64,000 bases of DNA, taken from the NCBI RefSeq assembly GCF_000004825.1, contig NW_008805090.1, forward strand, positions 372,001 to 436,000, in the 5' to 3' direction. The notes under the pieces are model-generated. The model was not told where the DNA came from. It ran no database searches and saw nothing but the letters and a program-made list of their open reading frames with translations. Source of the DNA: Heterostelium album PN500 (taxonomy: Eukaryota; Evosea; Eumycetozoa; Acytosteliales; Acytosteliaceae). This document shows, piece after piece, positions 54,681 to 64,000 of the stretch (positions are counted from its first letter, which is position 1; each line of letters begins with the position of its first letter). A program made the translations under genes and the position numbers.

Positions 54681-56179
54681 TTATTTTGCTTGCTTCTTTT
54701 TCGCCAACTCACTAAAGATTGCTTGAATGTCTTGTTTGGTGATTACTTCACTTGATTGTTGTTTGGAGGCAAATAGCGCCGACAATTTATCTTTCATGGC
54801 AGAGTAGCCTTGTAGGAGTGTATCTTGTTGTGGTGCGGGAATGACCTTCTTGAATACAGTGTCCATCTCTGTGAATAGGTTAGGTGGTGTTTTATCTTCT
54901 TTCTTTGATTTCTCTCCATCGTCGTCGTCATCAGACTCACTTGGCTTATCGAATATAAACATACACTTCTGAGTTTCATAGTGTTTCATACATTCTCCAC
55001 ATCTACACAACATATTTCTCCAACCATCTTTACAAAACAAATCACAATTCAATCCTTTCAATTGCTTATTCCATTTACAAACTACTATTTCTTCTTTCTT
55101 TACATTTTCATCATTATTATCATTATTATTTGTAGTAGTTGTTGTTGTTGTTGATACTGTGATAACATCAACTATTTCATCATCTTTTTTATGTTTCTTA
55201 ATGTTGTTGTTGTTGTGTTCTTCATCTTTACCATCTACTTTTCTCTTCAAATTTCCATTTTCTTTATCTTTCTCTTTATCATCTTTATCTTTTTCTGTAT
55301 GATCTTTATGATCATCTGTATTTGCAAACAATCTTATGTTTGGATAGTTTACTAAAAATTGATTCTTTAATATACAATCTCCACAGATAAAGTCTGACAT
55401 TTCATCTAAATCTGGTATCTAAAATATATAATTAAAATGTTAACAAACACTTTTGTCTTCTCAATATAGTTCATTCATTGTTGTTGTTGAATAAATGTAT
55501 AAATACCTCTATATTTGAATTCAATTTAATACAAGTCTCATGAAACCATTCATAACAAAACAGACATTGCACCATATCCTCCTCGAAATTGTAGGTCATC
55601 TTACAGTAGCAGTATTTTCCACTAAAGTTCTGATTGTATTGATTCTCTGTATTGTCATCTGCACCAACCTTATTGTTTTGAAGTATACATTTAGTTGCTA
55701 GCAAAATCAACATATTAATATATCTATTTTTGTTGTTGATATTAATTATTACATACATCCAGCTTTCTTTGTACCACAATCACATCTAAATGCACGCTTC
55801 TTGAATAACTCTATGATATCGTGATCCAAATGACATTGCATTGAACATCCAAAACAAAATCCAAATGTACCTGGACAATCTTTACATGCATAAACAGGTT
55901 GTGTAATATATCCTTTATCAAATGTGCATTTACTAAAGATTGAATATAATTAATATTATTATGAAACTAATTTAATTATTATTAATTAATACTATACTCT
56001 TCATCACCCCAATTCTGTTTATATTGATCAACAGCTTCTTCATATAGCTCTTTTTGTGCGTCAACATGATCATTCAAAGCATCTTGAATTGAAATAATCT
56101 CATCATCTTCTCTTTTCTTTCTTTTGCTAATCTGTTGCTTCTTATCACTATCTTTTTTATCTTTAGTAGTATCACTCAT
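54681..56179 (-). CDS. ubr7: UBR7-type E3 ligase: UBR box plus PHD finger
   Basis: Four exons, 56179-55998, 55932-55757, 55697-55507 and 55418-54681, join in phase for 428 residues. A short Lys/Asp-rich start leads to the UBR-type zinc region (KCTFDKGYITQPVYACKDC, CFGCSMQCHLDHDIIELFKK, FRCDCGTKKAG). A PHD-like finger follows (YCYCKMTYNFEEDMVQCLFC, YEWFHETCI, ICGDCI). After a Lys/Asp/Thr low-complexity region the family's C-terminal Cys-rich part is present (DGWRNMLCRCGECMKHYE). The order matches UBR7/Mlo2. UBR7 acts as a nuclear ubiquitin ligase reported on histone H2B in animals; substrates here are inferred only. Exon 2 was too short to stand out but contains the conserved Cys/His residues. 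Confidence 0.92.
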
Positions 56180-56406
56180 CTTTTTTTACACAAATATTTA
56201 CAAATAAATAAAATTATAAAATTAGTAATTTTGAACAATGAAAAATGAATTTGTAAATTAAAAGATTGGAACTTCAAATTTGAAAGATCAAAGATAAGAA
56301 TAGATTTTAATTAAGTGATTGAAATTATAAAATACAGATATTAAGATTGATTGATTGCTTGATTGATTGATTTTTTAAAATGTTAATTTTATTTTTATTT
56401 ATATTT

Positions 56407-59400
56407 TTAAATTACATAGTCAAGTTCATATCTTGTGTAGGTGTTTGGACCGTCGTCGGCAGCTCTTGGGTATGCGGGGATCATTGCATCCTGTGAACTG
56501 ATGTATAGCATGTTGTAGACTTTCCAATAGATGTCACGTACTTTTCTAGCGGGATGGAATAGACCTTGAAGTGTATATTGTAGGATGATGGTTGGTCCGA
56601 GTGCGGTTCTGAGACCTTCCACAGACTCGAGGAATGCGTTGATGACGTGTGGCGATGTCTCAAAGATGTTTGGCCAAACATAGTTGAGTAGATGTATCAA
56701 TGCATCTTCACAGCCGAGACCGTGCACACCGAGTGACATGTGTTTGACGGCGGAACAAGCCGTCTGTCTATGTACAGGATCACGATCCATCAGGGCGTCC
56801 TCTAGGAGCGGCGTCACCGCGTAGATATAGTCTTTACCCATCTCCCCAATATACTCAAACAAAAACGACAATGATTTTAGTACACCGTTCTGAACGTTCA
56901 GTTCCGGTATACGGTACTCGTTCATCAGTCCCGGTAGTACGGTGTAAGGTGCGCAAGTCTCTGCGACAATAGCAATGGCGATGGTTGTACACACACGATT
57001 CTGACGGTCTTGAACCTTGAGATTGTTGAGCAGTGTTCCCAGAACTTCTTGCGGTCCAATCGCTTTGGCAATGTAACCAAATGTATTTACAGTGGCACGA
57101 CGAATTCCCTTCTTGTGTGCCTTGAGCATGTCGAGCAGCTCGAAGCAGATACGCATCCACTCACGCTCCAAAACAAAGTCGGCACCACGATCGGCAATAC
57201 GACCGACCAAATCGATGCAATTCTCTTGTACCTTCTCGTGACGATTCTTTAGGATCGGTGTGAGACGTGGCAGCAAGTCTTTGATGGGTGGCGTCATCTT
57301 GGTCATACCGATGACATTGACGATCGACTTTAACGCGCCGAGAATCGAACCCAGCACCTCTGGATACTCCTCACCCAGATACTCGTAGAGAATCTGACCG
57401 AGATGAGACATAAGCTGTTCCTCGCCACACAGTTGCATGACGACGGCGATACGCGAAATCAAGTCGGCTGCCTGTTGACGTACTTTTGCCGACTTGTTGT
57501 TGAGACGCCACTTGATGGTACCGGCGATCTGTGTGAGATACGGCTTGACACGAACACCAAGCGACAGTACAATAGTACCGAATCCCTGAAGCATAATCAG
57601 TGTTTCGTCGGTACTCTGCTCCTGGAATGCATAGAGAACACCATCGATCAACTGCTCCTCAAGTCGTGGATTGATGTCTGATGCTCCCAGTGACGAGATG
57701 ATCTTCTCTATCGCTTCCATTACCATCTTACGATATGGTTCCGACTCGTCTTTGAGATCGTCAACGATCTTGGCGATAACCTCTGCACCACCGACCTTGT
57801 TGGCAATCTCCACGGTTGTCTCGACCAGTTGCTTGTGATTACGACGATCGGCCATTCTTCTAACCCAGAACTGTTTGAAAAACTCTGGTACCACTTCATC
57901 ACGGATGTACTGCGCTTCGACACCCTCCGTTCCAACACACTGCTTGACCACCTTGAGAATGATCTTCTTCATCTCATCTTCGTTGGTCTTGAACTCACGA
58001 ACCAGAATTGTCATGACCTCCTTGGTGTAGTAGGAAGCGTAACGTGCATCCATCAGTGGAATGATATAACCGATCGCCTTGAGGAACGCTGCCAAACCTT
58101 TGTCACGATACTGTCTGATACCATACCAGAGTGGTTTGAGCACAGAGTCAAACGATTCGATACCATAGGGTGTAGCGGCTTCTGCCAGTGCGGCAATAGC
58201 GAGCGCAGTGATAGTTCTTACCTTGGGTTGATCGTCGTTCAATCCATGCTCTACAATCTCAACCATAGACTTCAAATGCGGCAGAATTGCACAACCCATC
58301 AAGATGGCAATCTGCTGAATAATCTTGATACCGGTGTGACGCGCTTGCCACGACTTTTTACTCTTGCAAACTGCTCTCAAGAAGGGAAGCAGCGAAGGAA
58401 TACCAAGTGCGGATGCAACCACAGCGAATGCACGAGCCGTAGTATTTCTAATGTCTTCCTCGGGCGAATCGATATCGGGACGCATTGTTGCGGTCATCGA
58501 TGCCAAACCAGCTGCCTTTGAAAGATTGGAGATAATCTCACGCGCTTCGACACGCGCATAATAGTTCTGATCGATCAGGTATGGTTCGATCACAGAGAGA
58601 ATCTTTCTCACGAATGGACGCACCAAGTCGTCGAGCTTATAGAGAACACGATCGATAACCTTGACGAGCAAATGACGCTCTTGATCCTCCAGACTCTGAC
58701 TGGTAAACAACGGGAGAATCTGATTGAAGAGTGGCGCCGGTCCAAACTCACGCGCCTTGTCTGTCAGCTGACGAAGCGCCTGCTTTCTCATTGGCGGCGT
58801 TCCATTCTTGATACGCAGCAACAACTTCATGATCTTTCGCTCTTTCGCTTCCTCCGGTGACAGTGTCTCCTCTTCATCCTCGTTCAACAGCTTCTCAAAG
58901 TAGATCTTGTCCTCTGGCTTCATGGGAAGACCGCCCGGAGTCTGGTCGACGCCATACTCGCCAGCGCCACCAGATACACGCGGTTGGTCTTCAGGAATGA
59001 AGAATCCACCGCTCGTTCCGGCGACACCGACCGGCGTCGACATCAACTTTCGCGCCGGTGTCATTATCGGCACGTAGCCGGCGGGTGGCGCCAATATCTC
59101 GTAGCCATCGCTTGGTAGCTGTGCATTGAGTTCCTCCTCTGTCCACGGTCTGTTACGATCGTCGATCTCTCGCTCAATCTTTAGAGCAACCGACGAAGAA
59201 CCTGCACTGCCCGGAAGCGGTGTCATCATCGACATTCCACCGAGCGGAGTGACACCGCCGCCAAGCGGAGTGATACCACCAACGCCTGCCATTCCGATTC
59301 TCGGTGTCTGAGCACCCATCTGTTGAACCGGTGTTTCATCCCATCTCGATCTTCGCTTTGGTGTCTCTGCAACGACGCTACTCGCCATCTTCTGGGGTGT

Positions 59401-59508
59401 TTCATCCCATCTGTTTCTTCTCGGAGTGGCACCGACCGCTCCCAATCCACTCTTATTCGTCGGTTCATCCCATTCCGATATTTCTTTTTTATCTGTTTCA
59501 ACTGTCAT
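56407..59508 (-). CDS. sf3b1: SF3B1 (SAP155) HEAT-repeat core, lacking the N-terminal segment
   Basis: Single exon, 1033 residues, ATG at 59508 (MTVETDKKE). The protein opens with RWDETP-type motifs ([18 protein letters not shown]) and [16 protein letters not shown], the cyclin-dependent-kinase/PP1-regulated region. The full set of ~20 HEAT repeats follows, nearly identical to animal SF3B1 (for example [55 protein letters not shown]) and ends [12 protein letters not shown]3B1 clamps the branch-site adenosine in U2 snRNP. Human SF3B1 has about 250-300 more N-terminal residues; the conserved part of them (YHAP..REDEY..TYMDVMREQ) is absent here and no upstream exon fits in the 336 bases before the divergent gene. 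The missing piece is found in the FHA protein at 28.3 kb. Coding GC is high, as in strongly expressed genes. Confidence 0.96.
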   Translation of the reverse strand: MTVETDKKEISEWDEPTNKSGLGAVGATPRRNRWDETPQKMASSVVAETPKRRSRWDETPVQQMGAQTPRIGMAGVGGITPLGGGVTPLGGMSMMTPLPGSAGSSSVALKIEREIDDRNRPWTEEELNAQLPSDGYEILAPPAGYVPIMTPARKLMSTPVGVAGTSGGFFIPEDQPRVSGGAGEYGVDQTPGGLPMKPEDKIYFEKLLNEDEEETLSPEEAKERKIMKLLLRIKNGTPPMRKQALRQLTDKAREFGPAPLFNQILPLFTSQSLEDQERHLLVKVIDRVLYKLDDLVRPFVRKILSVIEPYLIDQNYYARVEAREIISNLSKAAGLASMTATMRPDIDSPEEDIRNTTARAFAVVASALGIPSLLPFLRAVCKSKKSWQARHTGIKIIQQIAILMGCAILPHLKSMVEIVEHGLNDDQPKVRTITALAIAALAEAATPYGIESFDSVLKPLWYGIRQYRDKGLAAFLKAIGYIIPLMDARYASYYTKEVMTILVREFKTNEDEMKKIILKVVKQCVGTEGVEAQYIRDEVVPEFFKQFWVRRMADRRNHKQLVETTVEIANKVGGAEVIAKIVDDLKDESEPYRKMVMEAIEKIISSLGASDINPRLEEQLIDGVLYAFQEQSTDETLIMLQGFGTIVLSLGVRVKPYLTQIAGTIKWRLNNKSAKVRQQAADLISRIAVVMQLCGEEQLMSHLGQILYEYLGEEYPEVLGSILGALKSIVNVIGMTKMTPPIKDLLPRLTPILKNRHEKVQENCIDLVGRIADRGADFVLEREWMRICFELLDMLKAHKKGIRRATVNTFGYIAKAIGPQEVLGTLLNNLKVQDRQNRVCTTIAIAIVAETCAPYTVLPGLMNEYRIPELNVQNGVLKSLSFLFEYIGEMGKDYIYAVTPLLEDALMDRDPVHRQTACSAVKHMSLGVHGLGCEDALIHLLNYVWPNIFETSPHVINAFLESVEGLRTALGPTIILQYTLQGLFHPARKVRDIYWKVYNMLYISSQDAMIPAYPRAADDGPNTYTRYELDYVI

Positions 59509-59513
59509 ATTAT

Positions 59514-59550
59514 AAACAAAACAAAACAAAACAAAACAAAACAAAACAAA
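59514..59550 (-). repeat. AAAAC pentanucleotide repeat
   Basis: Seven tandem AAAAC units (GTTTT on the coding strand) directly in front of the SF3B1 start codon, so within its leader. Confidence 0.9.
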
Positions 59551-59844
59551 TTATAATTTTTATTTATATATATATATATATAATTAGTTTTAATGTTTGT
59601 TAAATTAATAATTCTATCTATCTATCTATCTAATGATTAATCAATATAATACATACCCATTATATAATAAACATTTAATATAATATAATATAATGTAACT
59701 GTTAAAAATATGATAATGAAATAGGTTGAACTTTTGAAATTCTCAATATTACGAAAAATTAAAATTTTATTGTATTGTTGATTTTTCAAAAAACAAATTA
59801 AAATCAAGACATTATTATTGTTGTTCAAATGCTAATTATGTATA
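59551..59844. other. Divergent spacer with TATC repeat
   Basis: Shared upstream region of SF3B1 (minus) and the BRCT gene (plus); contains a TATC microsatellite at about 59613-59632. No coding exon for SF3B1 seen here. Confidence 0.6.
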
Positions 59845-60193
59845 ATGAATATAGATTCACAAGTTGATAATAATAATAACAATATTAATAACAATAGTAG
59901 TAGTGATATTATTTTTGATACTGATTATAGCAATGATACTGTAACATCAAAAACTACAACAACAACAACAACGACAAACAATGATGATGATATTATTTTA
60001 GATACTGATAATTTTGATAATAACAATAATAATATTAAAGATAATAATAATGATAGTAACACAAGTAATATAAGTAATAATAGTAAAATAGATTTAGATA
60101 ATAACAATAATAATAATAATATAAAAGATTATGATATAGAGGAAGATGATATATTTATTGAAACTAAAAATGTTGTAAATAATAATAATAATA

Positions 60194-60224
<31 letters not shown>

Positions 60225-60488
60225 TAGTAATTATAAAGATTATCAATCGACTATATCATCTTTATCAAATAAAAAACAACCTTTACAATCATCGTCATCA
60301 TTATCAACAACAACAACAACAACATCATATTCATCAATAGAGAATAGTAATCTATTCAAACCATTCACCGCTTGGTTCGCCAAAGATATTACATCTGATA
60401 TTAAATTAATGTGGAGTGAGTTATTCATAAAGATGTTGTTGATTGATTGAATATTTATATTTATACTATTCTATTTATTTTCAAATAA

Positions 60489-60529
<41 letters not shown>

Positions 60530-62443
60530 GAACAATACGGTGGAACTACACATTCTACATATTCCACTGCATACTTTTGGTTTGTTGATGATCCTTTTCA
60601 GGTTGATTCGTTCAAGGTTATTACATCGTCCGATGGCGAATATGTATTTGCAATCGATGTCAAGTGGATTCATCATTGTCTGCACGATAACACACTACAC
60701 GAATGCACTGCTTTTGTGATTGATCGCGACAAAGTGCTGTCGGAACGCCACAGATATCAAGCGAACCTCGAGTTGGAGAAACTGAAAGAGCGAGAACTCA
60801 ACCTCCACTCGGTGGACGACGATCACTACCACGATGTCGATGGAGTCGATGCCACCTCGTCCTACGACTTCTTCTCATCCGACATATTCTCATTCACTCC
60901 ACTCTCACTCTCTTCATCGTCACTCTCCTCACTCAAAGCTAAATACATAACACCAAAGAGTATGTCTCTAATACAACTATATTTGTAGTAGTTATACTAA
61001 CATCTTATTACTATCTTACTATATATAGTTCACAATGTAGAGAATATAATTAGTATGGAAATAGATGAGTTTTCAAATAGTAGATACAAAGTGAAGATGC
61101 CTTCGAGCAATCAATATGAAACGATTTCGTCGTCATCGCTTCAACTTACAGCTCCGCTATCTCATATGTCCAATATCGATGTTAATATGGATGAATTGAA
61201 GACCACCGCTGGAAGAAACTATGATGATGAAATAGGTATTGGATTAACAAGAGATTATTTAGAAAATGAAAATGATAATAATGATAATAATAATAACAAT
61301 AATAGTAGTAGTAGTATAAGTAGAAATAATAATGATAATAACAATGATGATGATGATAATAATAATAGTAATACACTAGTTGAAACACCGACTTTAAATT
61401 GGTCACAACAGGAACGTGAAGATGTTGATTTCGATAAGATGCCTGCAACTTCCAGCAGTCAAACCAGCTCACTATCACAGTCAACTGCAATGACTGTATT
61501 TTCAACAACTCCAACAACTCCAACAACTCCAACAACAACTCCAATAAAGAAGACTCCATGTGTATTCGATGAAGTGGATGACGACGAAATGTTCACAACT
61601 GGCGGCGATGGTAGTCCACCACCACCTCTTTTCGATAGTGAAGAAACAACAACTAATAATAATAATAATACGGTTACAACGACAACAACAACAACAACAA
61701 CAAGTTCTCCTTCAAAATTCAATAGAAATGATATTAATTTAGATGACTATGAAGATGAAGTCGATGAAATAGTTATAATACCAACTCTACCACAACCAAC
61801 AACTACGACAACTACAACTACAGCAAGTTCCAATCGAGGTACTTTATCATCAGCACCATCATCAAAATCAGTGCAACACAAACAACCAGCATTACAACAG
61901 CAACAGCAACACCACTATCCTAGATTGAATATGCAGAATATTCCTACACGGACAACAACAACAACAACAACAAAGTCGAACAATCCAATATCTACTTTCG
62001 AAGACGAAGACGATCCAATTTCACAAGATACTTTTGATGTATCCAAATTTGAACCTACAAGAATTAGTAAAGTATCAACTTCATCAGCAACATCAACATC
62101 AACATCTACAACACCAACAAAAAGCTATAACAAAAACAACCAACAACCTCACCAACCAAGTAATAATAACAATAATGATTTAGATGGTCCGCTATCACCA
62201 GCGAAACCAGTTTTCAAGAGTATTACTGATGACTTTAGTCTTGTGAGTGTGAAACCGAAACCCAAACAACAATCACCACCAACACCAGCTTCACCAAGTA
62301 AAACATCATCACCCTCAACAACAAAACTGAAACAAACAACAATAGAAGCTACGACTGCTCCACAGTGGCCACCACCAAACCGAGCCAAAAAACCTCTTGC
62401 CAAATCACAGCAACCACCTGAAATTATAGATCTAGACGATTAG
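59845..62443 (+). CDS. BRCT-domain protein with C-terminal SUMO-interaction-like motif
   Basis: Exons 59845-60415, 60531-60959 and 61029-62443 join in phase for 804 residues. The first ~170 residues are Asn/Asp/Thr tracts. A single BRCT domain spans the first intron: LFKPFTAWFAKDITSDIKLMW, then KQYGGTTHST, AYFWFVDDP, VFAIDVKWIHHCLHDNTLH (the invariant Trp of BRCT helix 3 is in VKWIHHC). A Glu/Lys/Leu helix follows, then long disordered Thr/Pro/Ser/Asp-rich sequence with TPxK/SP sites, and an EIIDLDD end that fits a SUMO-interaction motif with adjacent acids. The combination suggests a DNA-damage or nuclear scaffold protein, but orthology is not established. Confidence 0.75.
60491..60529 (+). 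repeat. (TTA)13 microsatellite at a 3' splice site
   Basis: Thirteen TTA units run directly into the AG acceptor of intron 1 in the BRCT gene, so the polypyrimidine region of the intron is the repeat itself. Confidence 0.92.
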
Positions 62444-63072
62444 TGGCACTAATCTTTGCATGATGATGTAAAATGATCGCTCTCTAAAAAATTGCTAAAT
62501 ATATCAGTGAAAGTAGTGAACAACAAAACGTCATCATCAAACAATGTTGGTAATAAAATGTTTTTTTTTTTTTTTCGTACTAGTACTGGTCGTAACTGAC
62601 CTACATAACTCTTTTACCAACGACAAACAACACTGTTTTGTTTCATTTCATTTTATTTTGTATTTTTTTTTTTTGATTTTGCAAACTTTTTTTTGAATCC
62701 CTGTTTTAAGAAAATCGAGTACCATTAACCCAAAAAAATGTTTTTTCCACCTTTTTACATTTCTTTTTAATTGTTTTTATTGATATTTTTAATATCTCTT
62801 TTTTTTTTCAATTTTTTATTTAATTAAATTTTTAAGCTTAAATCATCAATAAAATATCATCAACCCAAAAAATTAAATCAAACCTGTAGTTATCTACGTC
62901 ATCCATTTCCATTCATTAATTAACAAAAAAAAAAATAATAATAATCATAAAATAAAGAAAGAAAGTAGAACTAAAAAAAAAAGAATATTATTCATTACAC
63001 ATTCAAAACAATATTATCAATCATCTTTTTCCTCAATATTGTTTTTCATTAGTATATCGTATATAGTTTAGT
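62444..63072. other. AT-rich spacer
   Basis: Between the BRCT gene and the PH-domain gene, both on the plus strand. Long T and A runs; a small non-AT patch at 62577-62625 (TACTAGTACTGGTCGTAACT). No open frame or RNA fold recognised. Confidence 0.55.
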
Positions 63073-64000
63073 ATGTCTAATAGTGGAACCAGTAATGGTA
63101 ACTCTCAGAAACCACACCTAGAGGGTTGGCTAGACAAACAAGGAGTAAGTGTTTGTTGTTTTGTGTTTTTTTCCCACTAGTTTTTATTTTTTGATCTTTT
63201 GGTCATTCATTGATTCCCACAAAATGTTAAGATGTTAAATCTAATTCTTCAATAATAATAATAATATTAGGATAAAGGATTGATTAAAGGATGGAAAACA
63301 AGATTCTTTTCATTGTCACCGAATGCATCGGATCTACATTACTATGAGAATCAACCGGCACCGGTATCGAGTGGATCGCAATCGAATATCAGTGTTATCG
63401 GATCGAATTCACTGGGATCGATCGATATTAAGCAGGTAACCTCTACGAAAATACATGATCCTGCAACCTATATGTTCTCGATTGACGTTCCATCGAGATC
63501 GTATGTACTGCGTGCCAAGAATGAACGTGAGATGCAATATTGGATACAAGGTGTTGCCAACGTCATCCAATACCATCAGAAACTACGAGAGAATCGTAAC
63601 TCACTCAACGCTGTAACCCTCCTAGAGAATACAATCACTCAGAAGGATTTGGAAATGAATAAACTCAAAGACATCATAGATGTTCAAAAGAGAAATATAA
63701 AACAATTGACACTTCGTCAACAGAAAGATGAATTGGTAAATGATTATAACTAATAGATTTGGGTGGTTTGAGAAACAAACTAACTAACATGTTATATTTA
63801 GGAAATTCAAACGTTAACTGAAAGATTGGATAATTCAAAACAAGAGTTGGAAAAGAAGGAGATCACTATTGGTTCGGTGAGAAGAGAATCGATGATTGCA
63901 AATACAGAGGAGTTGAACAAGTTGGCGTTGGAAATCAGTACGTTGAGATCGAAGGAACAGGGATCGGTTCAGGAGAAGGATGAACAAATCAAACGGCTGG
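63073..64000 (+). CDS. PH-domain and coiled-coil protein, 5' part
   Basis: Exons 63073-63144, 63271-63735 and 63802 onward join in phase; the gene runs off the right edge. The start is MSNSGTSNGNSQKPHLEGWL. A pleckstrin-homology domain begins at once: PHLEGWLDKQG joined to DKGLIKGWKTRFFSL, YYENQPAP, GSIDIKQVTSTKI, YVLRAKNEREMQYWIQGVANVI, with the invariant Trp of the final helix. Basic residues near the first loop (Lys, Lys, Arg) would suit phosphoinositide binding. It is followed by heptad-rich coiled coil (ENTITQKDLEMNKLKDIIDV and on). This suggests a membrane-recruited scaffold, similar in layout to TBC1D2 or other PH-coiled-coil proteins; the C-terminal domains that would settle it lie outside the window. 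Confidence 0.85.

Noticed and set aside
57829-58521. A 230-codon plus-strand ORF opposite SF3B1
   Set aside because: Antisense shadow of the HEAT-repeat coding sequence; the minus-strand protein is almost identical to animal SF3B1.
59509-59544. SF3B1 extension [12 protein letters not shown]
   Set aside because: It is translation of the AAAAC repeat in the leader and does not begin with ATG.
1-64000. Retroelements, viral relics, DNA transposons, CRISPR arrays
   Set aside because: No reverse transcriptase, integrase, transposase, capsid-like frame, long terminal repeat or spaced direct-repeat array was recognised on either strand.

Overview
This window is nuclear DNA of a dictyostelid social amoeba. 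Three kinds of evidence point there. (1) Composition and gene style: extremely AT-rich spacers with long A/T runs, short AT-rich introns (typically GTAAGT or GTATGT to TAG), and Asn, Gln, Thr and Ser homopolymer tracts inside proteins. (2) Lineage-typical families: FNIP-repeat and F-box-like proteins and a secreted CBM49-like cellulose-binding protein. (3) A full set of conserved eukaryotic housekeeping genes. The species cannot be named from the sequence alone. No rRNA, canonical tRNA, CRISPR array, or retroviral, LTR or DNA-transposon element was recognised.

Layout. 1-3.7 kb: 3' end of gamma-COP, two small minus-strand exons and a GNAT acetyltransferase. 3.7-14.8 kb: a very large multidomain PARP, a SUMO protease (minus) and a Der/EngA-type double GTPase (plus). 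15.4-21.8 kb: two F-box/FNIP-type genes flanking eIF2B-epsilon. 22.6-30 kb: a Bin3/MePCE-type RNA methyltransferase, Abl-interactor, BLOC-1 subunit 5, GCN5, an FHA protein fused to an SF3B1 N-terminal domain, and a C2-domain protein. 30.3-35.5 kb: a tandem array of three F-box-like paralogs, the third broken. 36-42.4 kb: a structured-RNA candidate, PIG-L, a TMEM185-like membrane protein, an RCC1-BTB protein and a secreted cellulose-binding-like protein. 42.4-46 kb: poorly conserved, orphan-rich DNA. 46-56.2 kb: eIF2D, USP48, an orphan two-exon gene and UBR7. 56.4-64 kb: the SF3B1 HEAT-repeat core, a BRCT/SIM protein and the start of a PH-domain coiled-coil protein.

Most genes were rebuilt here by matching splice sites and reading phase across exons; exon boundaries in the entries come from that reading, not from transcripts. 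Functionally the window is a random sample of core biology: translation (eIF2B-epsilon, eIF2D), splicing (SF3B1 core and the FHA/SF3B1-N fusion), ubiquitin/SUMO (USP48, UBR7, Ulp), chromatin and repair (GCN5, PARP, BRCT) and trafficking/cytoskeleton (gamma-COP, BLOC-1, Abi).

Main points of interest. (a) The conserved N-terminal segment of SF3B1 sits in a separate gene fused to a SNIP1-like FHA domain, while the SF3B1 core gene about 27 kb away lacks that segment. (b) One PARP combines BRCT, WGR, a PARP catalytic domain, a nucleotidyltransferase-like domain, ankyrin repeats and a nucleoporin-like FG-rich tail. (c) eIF2D has an apparent one-base frameshift in an A-run. (d) An F-box paralog was inactivated by a 10-bp deletion between short repeats. 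(e) A 36-kb intergenic segment can fold like an H/ACA RNA.
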